NCBI GenBank assembly: GCA_021234535.1
Contig: CM037838.1
Coordinates: 9,564,672-9,628,671 of the forward strand
DNA: 64,000 bases
Reading direction: 5' to 3'
Source: Stichopus chloronotus
Lineage: Eukaryota > Echinodermata > Holothuroidea > Aspidochirotida > Stichopodidae
The notes beneath the pieces were generated by a model, which did no database searches, was not told the origin of the DNA, and saw nothing but the letters and a program-made list of their open reading frames with translations. Of this stretch, positions 1 to 12,606 are shown in pieces. The position numbers and the translations under genes were made by a program. The first letter of the stretch is position 1; each line of letters begins with the position of its first letter.

Positions 1-105
1 CAGGAAGTACGCCGCTCGTGGGTGCAAAGCCTTTTGCGCAAGAAAATCAATGTCATACCAAAAGAGGAAAAGAGAATATTAGACAAGCTCCTTAGCGAAA
101 AGTAG
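1..105 (+). CDS. Possible 3'-terminal coding piece of a gene extending left of the window
   Basis: Frame 1 is open from the first base to a TAG at 103-105, giving 34 residues that begin QEVRRSWVQSLLRKK and end DKLLSEK. The peptide is highly charged and the codons are richer in G and C than the flanking DNA (CGC, CGC, TCG, TGG, GTG), which is coding-like. A basic and acidic cytoplasmic tail, for example of a membrane receptor, would look like this, but I do not recognise the family and the rest of the gene is outside the window. The first bases (CAG then GAAG) could be an exon edge or mid-exon. The first plus-strand AATAAA I see downstream is near 1939. An open frame of this length can occur by chance, so this is a weak candidate. 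Confidence 0.25.
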   Translation, partial: QEVRRSWVQSLLRKKINVIPKEEKRILDKLLSEK

Positions 106-3100
106 AATGCCATTGAGTGGTAACATGTTACAAGCAAACACACCCAGAGCGCCATGATCAATGTTGTGTCGTGACGTTCGATGTATTGTTTCCATGACAA
201 CCGAGTGTCGAGTGTCGCATGTTCAAGTCGTGCATTACGGCTTCTCATGTAACATTTCGGACTCCTTATGGTTCTAGATCATTCCCTTCAGTGCAATGAA
301 GAGGACGCATTGCGCTAAATTTTCGACTAGTTCTTTTTTTACCTTTTCAAGGTCAATAATTTAGGTAAATCACGTGATCATCAGCATTGCCGGTAAAATC
401 GAAGAGAAAAGGCGGGAACATGAGAACCATGAGGTATAGACTTTCAGGAGAAATTAACTGGAGTGCACTATCACCTTTAGATGAACATTTAAGACACAAA
501 CCGCAGAAAAGAAAAAAACAAAATATGCCAAAAGCAGATTAGTTAATGAAAGGCGGTCTCATGACTTGTATTTTGCTTCTCACGTGTGAACAGGTTTCTA
601 ACTTCCCAATTCCTGGTGTAAATGTACTCGTCTGGAATGATTGCAGGAGAGTCGTGTCATTGCAGTAAGAAACTTAACAATTCAAAACGTTCTTTCCATA
701 TTTTGTTATGACAAAACGAAGGAAAGTTGACATGTGTTTCTGTCGGTGACTATGCATGACATAGGCATATATGTTCAATTTTGTACTAGGAGATGCATGC
801 TAAAAAGGAACGTGACCACCATAAAGAACTGTCAGGAAAATCAACTGCAATGCGCTGTCTTCTTTAGATATACATTTCAGTTCACAAACAGAAAAGAAGA
901 GAAATGTGCCAAAGGCATTTTAGTTGATGAAAGTTCGTTTCAATTTTGTACTTTCGTCCAGTGTTCCATCTCAAATGTGCATAGGGTTTTTGGCACCTTT
1001 CTGTGTGTTAACCTGATTACAGGACATCTTATAAACAGTAAGATATAAACAATATGCCTACAAAAATGAAGAATTGAAAACATGAAAAGGAAGCTTGAGT
1101 TGACATGATGTCTGTAGTATATGTCACATAGATAGTAGTCTTTTATGTTTAGGAACATGAAGCACGTATCCATGTAGATTATATTCAACAAACCGCAGCA
1201 AATTCTGCTGGGCGGTATCAGAACACCACTGACATTTTTTCGTCTCATCGCCTTTGATTTTTCTCTGAACTAGTATGTGCTCATGCTTATCTGCTATGAC
1301 TAACGGAAATTCTCACCTTTACTCAACTTCTGTCTCTTTGCAACAAAATAGTGCAAATAATGAACCTGTTACATGTACAGCTGTCACACACTATGCGCAC
1401 AATAACTAGTAAATAACACTGCTTCGTGCCAGGTAACAGGCGGTGTCTGTGGACGGTCATGACAATGCACGCTAGGTTGATTGTTGCAAGTGCACCCTAT
1501 ATCGATAGGCTAGGTCAAGTCATCGTTTGAAATTATGAGCCTGTAATATTATTAGGTGGTCATACTTGTGATTAGCGATTACCCATATCACTGTCAACTC
1601 TGTCAAGAGAAAAATCTTCCATTGTACCACTATGACACTCTCCAGTCTTGCTAATGAAACGCTTTCTCTCTATGAAGAGCTCACGAAAGAGGATATGACC
1701 TTCGAACTTGTCATTCACAATCAGAAATTTGATGATTCAAAATATCAAAATGTCAAAAGTTCGATAAGTGGCCTACGTCTTGACCCGAGGTGCTTTTGTC
1801 AACTGTACGGCTGACGGCCTTTGCGTTAAAACTCACAGACATGGATTCTTGGTTTTTTTTTTTTAATTTAGCCACTCAAAATTGACCTGGTTTCTAACAC
1901 TGAACCAAAGGTCAGTAATTAAAATTCTTGTAGGTGATAAATAAACACTCCTGATTTTCAAACAGAGTGATCAATGTTGACATTTCATGAGATATATTCA
2001 TTTCTTTGTTCAGAGTCAAACTTTTTTTTTCAAATGAAGTTCTCCGATATTGAACGAGTGAAAGTGCTCACCAGGATTGGAGCAATTTTTTTTTTGGTGG
2101 GTGGACGTGACGTCACTAAATATCAACAGAAACTATAGGCAAATCTCATTTCGTGTTCGTCGCGTCCAATGTACTATAGCAGGAATCAATTCGATCACTG
2201 GATTCTGAAGTGCTATAAAGAAGGTGTGAAGGAAAGGTCTATACTTTTTAAAATTGAATCAGTGCTATAGGGAGTGCAAACATGATAACTGCACGTACTT
2301 GCTCTCTACAAGAGGTGCAAAGTTCATGCTTGGAATAAGTTAGAAATAAAAGTCCCTGTCCTTATGGATTAATAACTTAATATGTCATTAATCTCTTCAA
2401 GTCTGAAAGGAATTTAAGGATTTGAAAAGATACATCTTTTTTTTTTTTATATTCACCTTCGAAATTAAATCATGAAAGGAGGCACATATTTGAGATAGGT
2501 TGTTCCCTTTCAATTTTGAGAAAAAAAAATCAGATCATTTTATTGAATAGAGAGTGGTATAAAACACAGCAGGGTGTCGTGAAACGTAATTCCACTAAAA
2601 ACAAGAAAATAGACGAAGAGAAAATGGCTGGAGAAGTTGCTCAACACAAAGAACTTAAGTGGAGTTACATCTACAACATATATATGCATGTGAAAATTTT
2701 ATAAACATTATAGACATGAAGGCCTAATGAAAAGTGTTAAGTTACGCACCGTTACTTAATTGAGAATTATCACCGATTTCAAAACCACTGAAAAATGGGG
2801 TAAGAAATGAAACAATCGAAATATGTCAAAGAGTTTGTAGTCCTCCTGTATCATAAATCAGAGCTGCACTTCTAATTAAAACGCCAACAGGAAATAAAGT
2901 AATAATTTTAGACTTTTCCTGAAGACTTACGGGTGGATGGAATTCGACACTCGCTCAATGCATCCGTCCGATGCATACAAGTCACCGTCTGATGTTAATT
3001 GATCTTGACTTGTCATATTATGAATTCGAAGACACGGGTAGTTTAGAATATTTGAAAGCAAAGTCTATTTTTTGGCTTTGCTTTCTGCTTTTTTTTATTT

Positions 3101-5620
3101 TCTCTCCGCCTCTCAGCTTCTTTCTCTCACTCGTTTTCAGGATTTTTTCCACACGTCTCATTTTTCTCCCTTCGGCGATAAAGACATGCATTTTCATGGA
3201 GACTTTAACGTCGGAAAAAAAAAAAAAAAAAAACAACTTTTCGACGGAATAAAAGGGAAAGGGGATGACCAAGACATCATGTCGCTCAGTATATGAAACG
3301 GTAAACGTCAGAATGCCCAATTTACGGATCAGAATAACATTACATCGGAACAATATAGTTCAGCATGAATGCATGATAAATTGACATGAATTTCTACATT
3401 AATATTCATCACCATTCAAATTATGAAATTAACGTCCTGCATGCATTGCTAAAAGTGAATAGACGATTAGATAATTCATTCGAAGGTATGATTATGATTT
3501 TTCACATGAAATAAACACCAATGCACTAAAACATAACGATGATTACGATTTTTTTATGAGAGAGCAAAGAAAAACGACTTTGACGGCAACATAACCCTAA
3601 CACATTACTTCCGACGCCTATTTAAAAACATTGCGTCGTCTAACTTAGTGATATTCCCAGCTTCCACCCTTCAAAAATTCATTATCCATCGAAATTTACT
3701 CGACTGCATTTTATGCAATTATGTCTCTTAGCTGGTGTGAGAGGATGGGGAATCATGATGAAAATGTCGTCATGTAGATACTACCAGTAAGGCTTCAAAG
3801 TTCGCTTATGTCATTGGGTATAGCTTTTCAAGATTTTTTACTTTACTCCAAGTTTCTTTATTGTCGTTGTGTAATTAACTGTCTCTCGGCAACATCGTGT
3901 TGTCAGGGCAAATCATGATGGATTTTGTTAGATGATTTCTTTCTTAAGATTATGAGACAGGACTGATAAATAGAGATCGGAAGGAAGAGGGAGGGGGGGG
4001 GTGAGAAAACTGCCAAACCTGTCGTCTTATTCAAAGAGCTAACATTTAAAATGTTGAGCCTCGTAGAAACACAAGCAAAAAATGACAATTTAGGAGAAGC
4101 AGGACTAACGAGGAGACACATGAAAGGAACAAGGATTCAAAAGGATTACGGAGACATTAATTGGTGACTCTAAAGACAATGGAATTATGAATGTAATTAA
4201 TGTAAAAAAATTGACGTCATAAAGCTGTCAGTATCATAAGTCTTGTGAAAAAGATTTGACGACAAAAAAGTATTTACTTCTTTTACTTTTCCAGCCATTT
4301 CTGCCACTACTGTTATTTGATGTGTTGATCACCTCATGCGAAGGGACAATTTTGAATGATTTAATTTAAAGTAATGCCTTTAGGGAAAATCCAAGATGAA
4401 TTTAGGGTCTTGACCATTATTTCAACACTTCTTTCTCATTGAATTATTTTGTCGTTATCTTGTTAAGGCCAATAGAGTCTTTATGAAATAAAAGTGACAA
4501 AAGTAATCAAAATGTTTTCACAGATGTTTGACATTTAAGGAAGATATTTGTCTGAACATAAAAATTCATACTGAAAGTTTCATTTTACCATATACGGGTA
4601 GGATGTTTTAAACGTGGTTGGTCTGTATCTGCACTGTCGTTCTTAGCGTAAGTTACCTGTACGTACCTGAGCGTATTATGTAATATTTTAAATCTTAATA
4701 GTAACTGTTGACAGCAAGTGACACACTATTTGCAATAACGATACCAATACAGTCAAGTTACACCGTAGTACATCTTGAGTAGAAGTACAGTGACATTGCA
4801 GAATACCTCGCGGTAACATTTCAGTTACGTTATGGTAATCGGTTATTGATTAATGAATACCCCTTTAAAGTCGGCTTTCTTTTCAGATTACATATTGCCT
4901 CCACTTGAATGCAATGCATATCACTCTAACAGTAAAAGCATTTATGATACAAGGAGGCAATCCATGGGGTTGCATCTCATCCCAATCGTTGTCCGTAATC
5001 ATTCGCTCTTTTACAGGTATGTATTACAGTAGATCGAGAGTTTGATTGAATACCCAGCACTTTACATTATACACGTACATAGTGCATAGGTTCATGTAGC
5101 TAGGCGCAGCACACTTGGCCATGGATGTGATGATAACGTGCGAGTGTTGTGTAAATGTAGCAGTCACGCGTGCGCGTTAAAGTACGTCGATGCAGATCGC
5201 TTGTGCGTTAAAGTAATTCTTTGATTTCCTTTATTTCTCAGATCAGCGCGCCAACATTCTGCGCGTTCTGTAACAGTTCTAAGAAAGACTTCACAATCAT
5301 TTGGATTAATCAATTTCTTTTACAGCCAAAACGTGCTGTTAACTATTCAGTTCCTTGGCTAGTGTATACACGACACGTTACAGTAAAAACATACTGAGTA
5401 TGGGTATTACCAATAGAATACAAAATGACAACTTGTGAGATATAATAGCTCAGTCCAAACATGGTTGCACAGGATGAACTATTAAGTCACATATGTATGA
5501 ACAGCAAAGATATAATAAGTTATGTTGCACCTTGTACTAGCAGAACCTACCCTACTGTATTACGTGTCCTATTGAACTATGACGTCACCCATCGAGTGAG
5601 CAGTACATATCATAATCGGG
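106..5620. other. Non-coding AT-rich stretch
   Basis: I see no recognisable gene or RNA. Reading frames here are short and encode low-complexity or hydrophobic peptides without known motifs. Landmarks are A/T homopolymers (for example the A run around 3217-3233), a run of nine G at 3993-4001, TGACGTCA palindromes at 2108, 4212 and 5580, and a TCACGTGA palindrome at 370-377. Confidence 0.6.
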
Positions 5621-5621
5621 T

Positions 5622-6060
5622 ACCTAACGACCAAGTTTGAACGCCATTAGACTAGAAGGAAATCGCAACACAAGTTTTTCAAAGCATTTTGCCGTTTAAT
5701 CCCTTTAACCACTGACCTTTGACCATGGGTAACCTAACTACCAACTTTGACCCTCATCGCCAAGTTGCGGTCTACGAGGAGTTGCGGACGCAACCTTTTC
5801 GGTGTCAAATTTGATCTTAAAGACCTGAACTTGACATTAAACTCAAAACACATAAAAAGATGATGTTTTTAGCAAATCTTGTATACCGGTCATACATTTG
5901 TAGTTCCCATGTAAGTAGCCACTTTGAATTAAGAAACACAGCAAAAATAAGATTTTTACTTATTTGACCTTTGACCTCTGACCTTAAATTTTGGACCATG
6001 GACCACCTATCTACCAACTTTGACCCTCATCGGTTTTGTGGTCTAGGAGGAGTCGAAATT
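5622..6060. repeat. GACC-rich diverged repeat, two to three units
   Basis: The phrase CTACCAACTTTGACCCTCAT occurs at about 5738 and again at about 6011, 273 bases later, each time after a CCATGG and followed by a gCGGTctAcGAGGAG-like phrase. A more diverged copy (CCTAACGACCAAGTTTGA) lies at about 5624. Clusters of TGACC half-sites precede both good units. This shows an imperfect tandem or nested repeat. GACC-rich repeats of this look are common in echinoderm-like genomes, but I cannot name the family. Confidence 0.6.
5965..5984 (-). promoter_or_regulatory. Three AGGTCA half-sites in perfect DR1 spacing
   Basis: On the plus strand TGACCT occurs at 5965-5970, 5972-5977 and 5979-5984, each separated by one base. 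Read on the minus strand this is three direct AGGTCA half-sites at one-base spacing, the DR1 layout bound by HNF4, RXR and PPAR-type nuclear receptors. A two-half-site version, with one imperfect half-site, is at 5713-5725 in the neighbouring repeat unit. Binding and function are inference only; the sites lie inside a repeat, with no gene beside them. Confidence 0.4.
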
Positions 6061-9000
6061 GAAATTTTCTTTCGCATACACATAAATGCACCCGCACACA
6101 CGCAAACACATTTTCACACATTTTGACCCCTACCACAATGGGGGGGGGGGTCCAGGTCACCTTAAATACCAAGTGCCATACCAGGTTAGACCTCTAATGT
6201 CTCATATATCATCCATATATAATGTTAATATGGCAGCCGTTGCTATGGCAACTGAGGAAGCCATAATACATTTTAACGTCCCAAAGCAACTACAACATCT
6301 CATCCTGTACATTACATGTATAGGGATGAGGTAATAACGTACCACTTGTCCTATAAATGCCACTGTACATGTCGTTTGATATATTAGTTCACAGAACGTC
6401 ACTTAAGCATGTCACGTTCCATCTCATAAAAATCTACACTGTCCTGGTCAATCCTCACATTACATCGCATAGGCTACGACAGTTGCTATGCTCATCATAT
6501 CATATCATGCGAAAAAAGTGTCTTCTCGAGACATGAACTGAAACGAAACAAAAGGTGAGGGAAATACGTTCTTTGGATATGATGAAGGTATATGGTCACC
6601 GCTTCACACAGATGTCAACACAATTCGTACGGTTGATGCGTCACGTGACATGATAACTCCACTGTATGATGAAGGCAAAAATATGTAGAGCTGGCATGTG
6701 ACAACGACACGTGAATAATGAAAATATTATACATTTTCAGATCAAAGACGCAAAAAGATATCTCAAGGATAAAATAACTGCTCAAGTCAATTCAATGCAT
6801 AGCCTGTATACTACAGAATGACTGTCAGACAAGGCATTAGGCAGCAAAACGGCAATCCATGTCATAAAATTTCTCCTTTGCCGTATATGCATGAGTAATA
6901 TCTTAACCAATATGCAACCGCGTCTTCATCGGAGACAAACATCCCGTTGCGGCGATGCGGCTTTTCCATTCTTGTTGACATGGCCTGATTTTGAGCATCA
7001 CTGATTCTCCCACTCCTAGTTGCAATAAGACAGATAACTCATCCAACTGATCACATCCTATTTTTTTCGACCTTATCCGTGCTCGACGAAAAGAGCAGAA
7101 CCAAACAAAAATACCCCTAAAATCTGATGATGATTTAATTCCTGCTTTTTTTTTTTAAAATAAGGGTTGATCACGTTCATTAAATGTTGTTCCTCCACAC
7201 AAGAAATATGATAGAATATGTCAGTATGCAGTGATATCAACATGTGTGAAATATGGAGCAGTTTCGGCGGTACTAACAGAGAAAGTTTGAAGAATGTCCT
7301 GGGAACTTTATCACCACGGTTTTTGTTTTTTTTTTTTGCAAGGTAATCCCTCGTTGCATACATCATTATTTCGATCTCCCTACATCTTCTTTTAAAGAGC
7401 CACTGCTGAGGTAGCAGTTTTGGGTAACATATCATCTAAAGGAGATGATCATTTGACATAAATGTGAAATTGTCCTAGAAAAGTTTTTTTTTTTTCAAAT
7501 TTATTTATGAATGTCCATTTCACACGTTCACACTGGTAGACCCCCAGATTGAACGTCAGGGCATTGCCTCATCTCGAGCCTTTTCCAGAAAAAAAAAAAA
7601 AAACCGACTTTTTACCGCTTGTAAACACCGACCTCTTCAGGTATTCTGTCCAACTACGAATATTGTGTCACTGGTGGGACAGATTGTCACACAGTTAAAT
7701 CTGATGGAACAATTGTATTTACCAACTGCTCAAAAGGCAGATATAGATATGTAAACCAATGTAGTACAAGCTGATCACTTTAAGAAATGTACGTAAAAGT
7801 TATATCAGTACTCTATAAGTTGTACAAAGTGGCATACTTGAAAATGAACAGACACGGTATGCAAACAAACAAAAAAAAACAGAGTGTACACTACTTTATA
7901 ATCTATGCTTGTACCACCCTTTGGTTGTGCCTCTGCCAATTCTAAATCACCGTAAAATAGGCCAACAAGTTATAGTAATCGATAACGACCAAGCCTCGGG
8001 TTCATTGAAATACCTAAATTGGGCAGAGGTACAGACGTAGCCATTGTGACGTCAAAAGTTCGAATCATCGACTTAAAGGGCACACTCACGAAGACTTCAA
8101 ATCCGCTAGAATGGCACTGAGTAGTATAATGACGGAGCATAAACGCACTCTATATCACCTTATCGGGATATCCTTCAATTGCTTTGTAGTAGATATCTAC
8201 AGATAAATTTTTCATGGTCGTCATTTGAAGCAGTTTTGTTTTATGCGAAGACAAGCTCCGTATCTATAAACTCTCAGATTCAAGGTTGATAACAAAAGTA
8301 AGATTCCAACTTATCTTTGTCTTCTCCGGTTTGGGAGTAGAGAGATGGACTTATTTTGATACAGTCTAATTGTTGTACTTTCTGACTAATGCTATGCAAT
8401 TATTCAAGTCCTTATACTATTTTGTCCAACTAAACTCATTAATGACTCGGTTATGCTGTGTGGTGTACCAAGTTTGAAAAAAATTGTATGAAAAATGTCG
8501 AAGTGAATTGAAGTTCGATATAAGCACTTAACTTTTCGGAGGAGTTTGAAAGTAGATATGAAGTGTCGTTTTGAGAGTTAAAAAAAAAATATATGCTTTT
8601 AATGAATAGTTTCATAATAATTAATTATTATGGTTGAACTTACAACGATACGAGTGTTTGTTAGAAACAAAGACGATTACCTGACGGAGTTAGCAATGAC
8701 AGTTGGCTTCCTAAAGTCTTTGGTTTGCATCGTGCATCACTTTAAGCATCTTTGCCCCTCATCCTTTCTCTCTCTCTTCCTCTCTGGGCCTCTGTTTTCA
8801 TGCACATCCCAAATCTCTCAACTATCTTAAAGGTCATATGCCATATGTTACCCAAGTGACATTTACATATTTGAACATTTGCATATTGACATAATTTCTC
8901 TAGAGTAAAAGGAAAGATGAGGATATAGAACAAAAATGTGGTAAATTTCTTTACATGAAACAATATAAATATGACATATATATGATTAAATCCATAACAA

Positions 9001-12000
9001 TGTCGTTGAAAGGATTTTAAGTTAAGTAGACAATTGTTTTGTTGCAATGATGTGAACGGTTTGTTTTCCTCAAAATACACTTATCGAAGTTACTTACTCA
9101 AGAGTGTCCAGGCTGAAAAAAACTGCAATGTTGATGTAATACTCCCGAAGATAAAAACATCGCACTTACACTGAACTGAAGCAATGCACCGCTATATAGA
9201 TACAAAGAAAAGAACATTGACCATTGTCAAAACATTCCCGCTCATCAATAAACATCTACAAAATCTTCATCTCCTCAAAACATTATACTTTACGTTAGTG
9301 ATGGAAGATAAATCATTTGAGCTTTTGAAAGTTTTTGCGAACATTTTTTTGTTGAGCAAGCAGGTAATTAAATTAATATCTATGAGAAACTTATTTCTTG
9401 AAAAGAAGGCCTCCGCACTTCCTTATTTTAAATAATCTTTCCCTTCTGTGACAACAAATATTGGGGTTCGAAGTAGATCGTTTTCTGCGAAACAAACGGC
9501 TTAATTTCCCTTCAAGGTATCCCGTTAAAAGACTGTTAACATTATTAATAATAAAAACAAAATAGTTGAAATCAGAATCTCTATCAGTTTTAACAAAAGA
9601 ATTGGATCCACTATAATTATTTTGCTGTACCAAAATACTTCTGTTAATATATTTGCACATTTAGTCTAAATAAGTGGAAATATTGGGATCAAGTCACATG
9701 TAAGTCCATACAATTGTTACATTTTTTTTTTTTGAACAACAAGCTTCCTGTTACTGCAAGGGACGATGGTAATATTACAGAACAAATCTTCTATGGTTGA
9801 ATGACCCCTAACGAAAATTCACAGTGATTATTACGAAAGGTCCTAATTTTCTGCGGTTTCATTTCATTTCTCTCTCGAAAAACTGTTTTTTCCTAAATCA
9901 GAAATTAGATTTTTTTTTTTGGTTCTATTAACGTTTCTTGCTTGTTTTAACGCACCTACAAAATCGAGTATTTCCTTTTGCATAGGATAATGTAAAAACA
10001 AGACCCTTTAATAAGAAGATGACATCATCAGTACCATACGGTCTCCATAGCAACTCGACGTGGTCTCTCCTATAAGGTCCATAAACGTTGTGAAATGTTC
10101 CATAAAACCGACGATCCCATCTACATCTTCTCCATTATACTATAAATATCAGTAAAAATTTATTATCCTTCACATCAGCGGAGAAGATGCATGCATTAGA
10201 GTTTATATTTCATAGTTGCATAGACGAACGTTTGCTGTGATAAGTCACGTGTGCACATATTTCCTCTTTTAATAATGAAGCCAACGGTATGAAAAAAACA
10301 AAAAAAAAATCAAAGATGAAAACTCATAGGGTACAAAGTTACAGGAGACGATCTGAAATGGACTTCACCCAGAATAGTGGCAAAATTGAGAAGACACCAA
10401 ATCCGATATCTGTTTTTTTTTTTCTTGAAAGGTTTTTTTTTAACTATCTACTAAAGATGACAAGTCGTTGCATCTCGTTCACGAGGCTGGTGATGAAAAG
10501 GAAGGGAAGAGTTCTTTAAAAGTCTCTTGGTAATCGAGAGAAAGTGATGATGAAATAAGAGTGAGTCATAAACTCTATCAAGTGGTTTTGACTTTAATAG
10601 TGACGAGCAGAGGGATTAAACGAAGAAACGGGGGAAAAAAAGTAAGCTATGATCATGGTATGAAATATTCCTAACTCATATCACCAATTCATTTGGTGTT
10701 ATAAACAAAAATATCCTATAACAGCAGGTACGACTCAACACTATAATTCCAAACCGAAGTGTGAGAATTCGGTTTCCGGGGATAGTTTGTGGTAACAGTT
10801 CCTTTTTTATGAATAATGGAATTATTATTTGATCTCAAAAAAAAAAAATTAACAAGCGATTATTCTTTCAGAGTGATAATGACATCGGGAAATATTTTTT
10901 TCAATTATTATCTCATTTCATATTGTAAAGCCGACTTGTAAAGAGATTTCTACTGTGCACTAATCCCGTGAATCTGATGGGAAATGCATTATGATATGTT
11001 TATGAGAGATTTAAGTAATCAACAGCTTTAATGCCACCAGGATCATTGCTGTTATATAATTCATAGCGTTTAATTTAAAATCATGGTCAAACTCGGCCTC
11101 ACTTGATGTTTTCTTCATTTTGACTGTGAGACGGTATTTGGCAACTCGCCAACAACGGTGCTTCATTATTCTAATGTACCTCATCTCAAAGGTCAAAATA
11201 TCTTGGAAATAGTTAAAGCTAGTCTGGAAGTGTGATTATGACGAAGGGTAGATGACTTCCTGGATCTTACCGTTATTGCTTCGGTTTTTGTAATCTATTT
11301 GGAAATGCTTCATGCATCTTAAAGGGTTGGAGATTGTGTAAGTTTTCCCTTGCTGCAAAGATTCGTAACTATCTCGGCACTATAGAGATGCCACAAACGA
11401 TAGCAAAGAAAGAAAGAGGGAGGTGGAGAGAGAGAGAGAAGGGAATTCAATTTAGCACTGAAGGTAAAAAACCATGAATCATTGACTAATGTGTCCACAT
11501 CCACCTTCAATGAAAAAAAAAAAGCGCGAGTGTAAACTTTAAAGAACAGAAACAGCCACCACTACATTTCTTCCTCCTGAGAGAACAGAAGTGACTGTCA
11601 AATCTTCGGGTTGAAACTCCGACGAATTCTCAGATCAAATCGTGCGATTTGTATATCCTGATGTAACTAGGTTATATTGGTGTAAGAGCAGGTCAATCAA
11701 CAAGTAGACATATCTTGTCATTACACTGAGTAGCTGTATATATCACGACGCTTCTTGGTTGGATGCGGTAGGAAATAACTTTCATTGCCTTTATATGACA
11801 TTACAAATAGTGTCATAAGATGAAAGTAGCTCCTCAGTAGTTTTTTTTTTATTGAAACATGCGGTATGGCGTCTCCATAAATTATTCAAGTACAGTGCTC
11901 AAGCTGTCCAATATATATATATATCTAATTCAGCTTAGCAGGTAATTTAATACTTGATTTCAAATGAATCACTTCTTTAAGCCAGAGAACTGGCGTTAAA

Positions 12001-12335
12001 TATTATGTTTCGCAGTAGAACTCATGGGCGTACCCGCTGAAACAGAAAAATTGTCGGGAAATGGTTTGTCGGACATTAAGAATTGGAATCAAAGGGAACT
12101 AATTATTATCTAATTAATATTCCGTTGAAGGTTAGAAGAGAATGTCCATATATAAAACAGTGCATGTCATTCTTGAAAAAAGAATAATAATAAAGAATAA
12201 GAAGTACATTATGTAATGCCAGAAAATAAACAGTTTTATTATTTAATATTTATTTATAAGGTAAATACCAACCTACAGCAAAGATCGGTTCACATATTTT
12301 AAGATCGGCCTTTTTAGTGACGACTTTTAGATTTG
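6061..12335. other. Non-coding AT-rich stretch
   Basis: I see no gene. There is a CA/AC-rich patch at 6086-6120, a run of eleven G at 6140-6150, many A and T tracts, a TGACGTCA at 8047-8054 and a TCACGTGA at 6641-6648. The open frames, up to about 120 codons, have no motif and are rich in F, K, L and S, as expected from AT-rich DNA. Confidence 0.55.
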
Positions 12336-12606
12336 CGTTCTTTGTCATGCACGTCTGGGAAAGGGAGCAAAAATAAAGTCGATTTGTATCAAGTTACAAG
12401 TGACTTTAATACGAGGTGTATATCCACGAAAAGACACGGGTTTGTCGCGTGTACTGACCTGCTAGAAGATACATATCTACGATATGCATTTATTTTAGGC
12501 GATAGCTACCTACATATTAAACTATGCAAAAAACTGCAGGCTTTCGATTACAACTAATTAGCATCTGGAAATTAAAGAGTCAAATTGACACGAATGACAA
12601 AGAACG
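12336..12606. mobile_element. Possible small foldback/MITE-like element
   Basis: CGTTCTTTGTCAT at 12336-12348 is matched exactly in inverse orientation by ATGACAAAGAACG at 12594-12606, so two perfect 13-base arms are 245 bases apart. A second, imperfect inverted pair (AAAGTC / GACTTT) lies just inside the left arm. The arms could be terminal inverted repeats of a small non-autonomous DNA element. I found no clear target-site duplication and no second copy in the window, so the call is tentative. Confidence 0.3.

Noticed and set aside
3018..3353. 111-codon minus-strand frame
   Set aside because: Runs through a poly-A/T tract giving a phenylalanine string and overlaps other chance frames; no motif.
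8040..8070. tRNA B-box-like word (AGTTCGAATCA)
   Set aside because: No matching A box, acceptor stem or cloverleaf could be formed upstream.
8073..8090. TTAAAGGGCACACTCACG as a third TTAA-type MITE end
   Set aside because: No inverse partner ending in CCCTTTAA was found within several hundred bases on either side.
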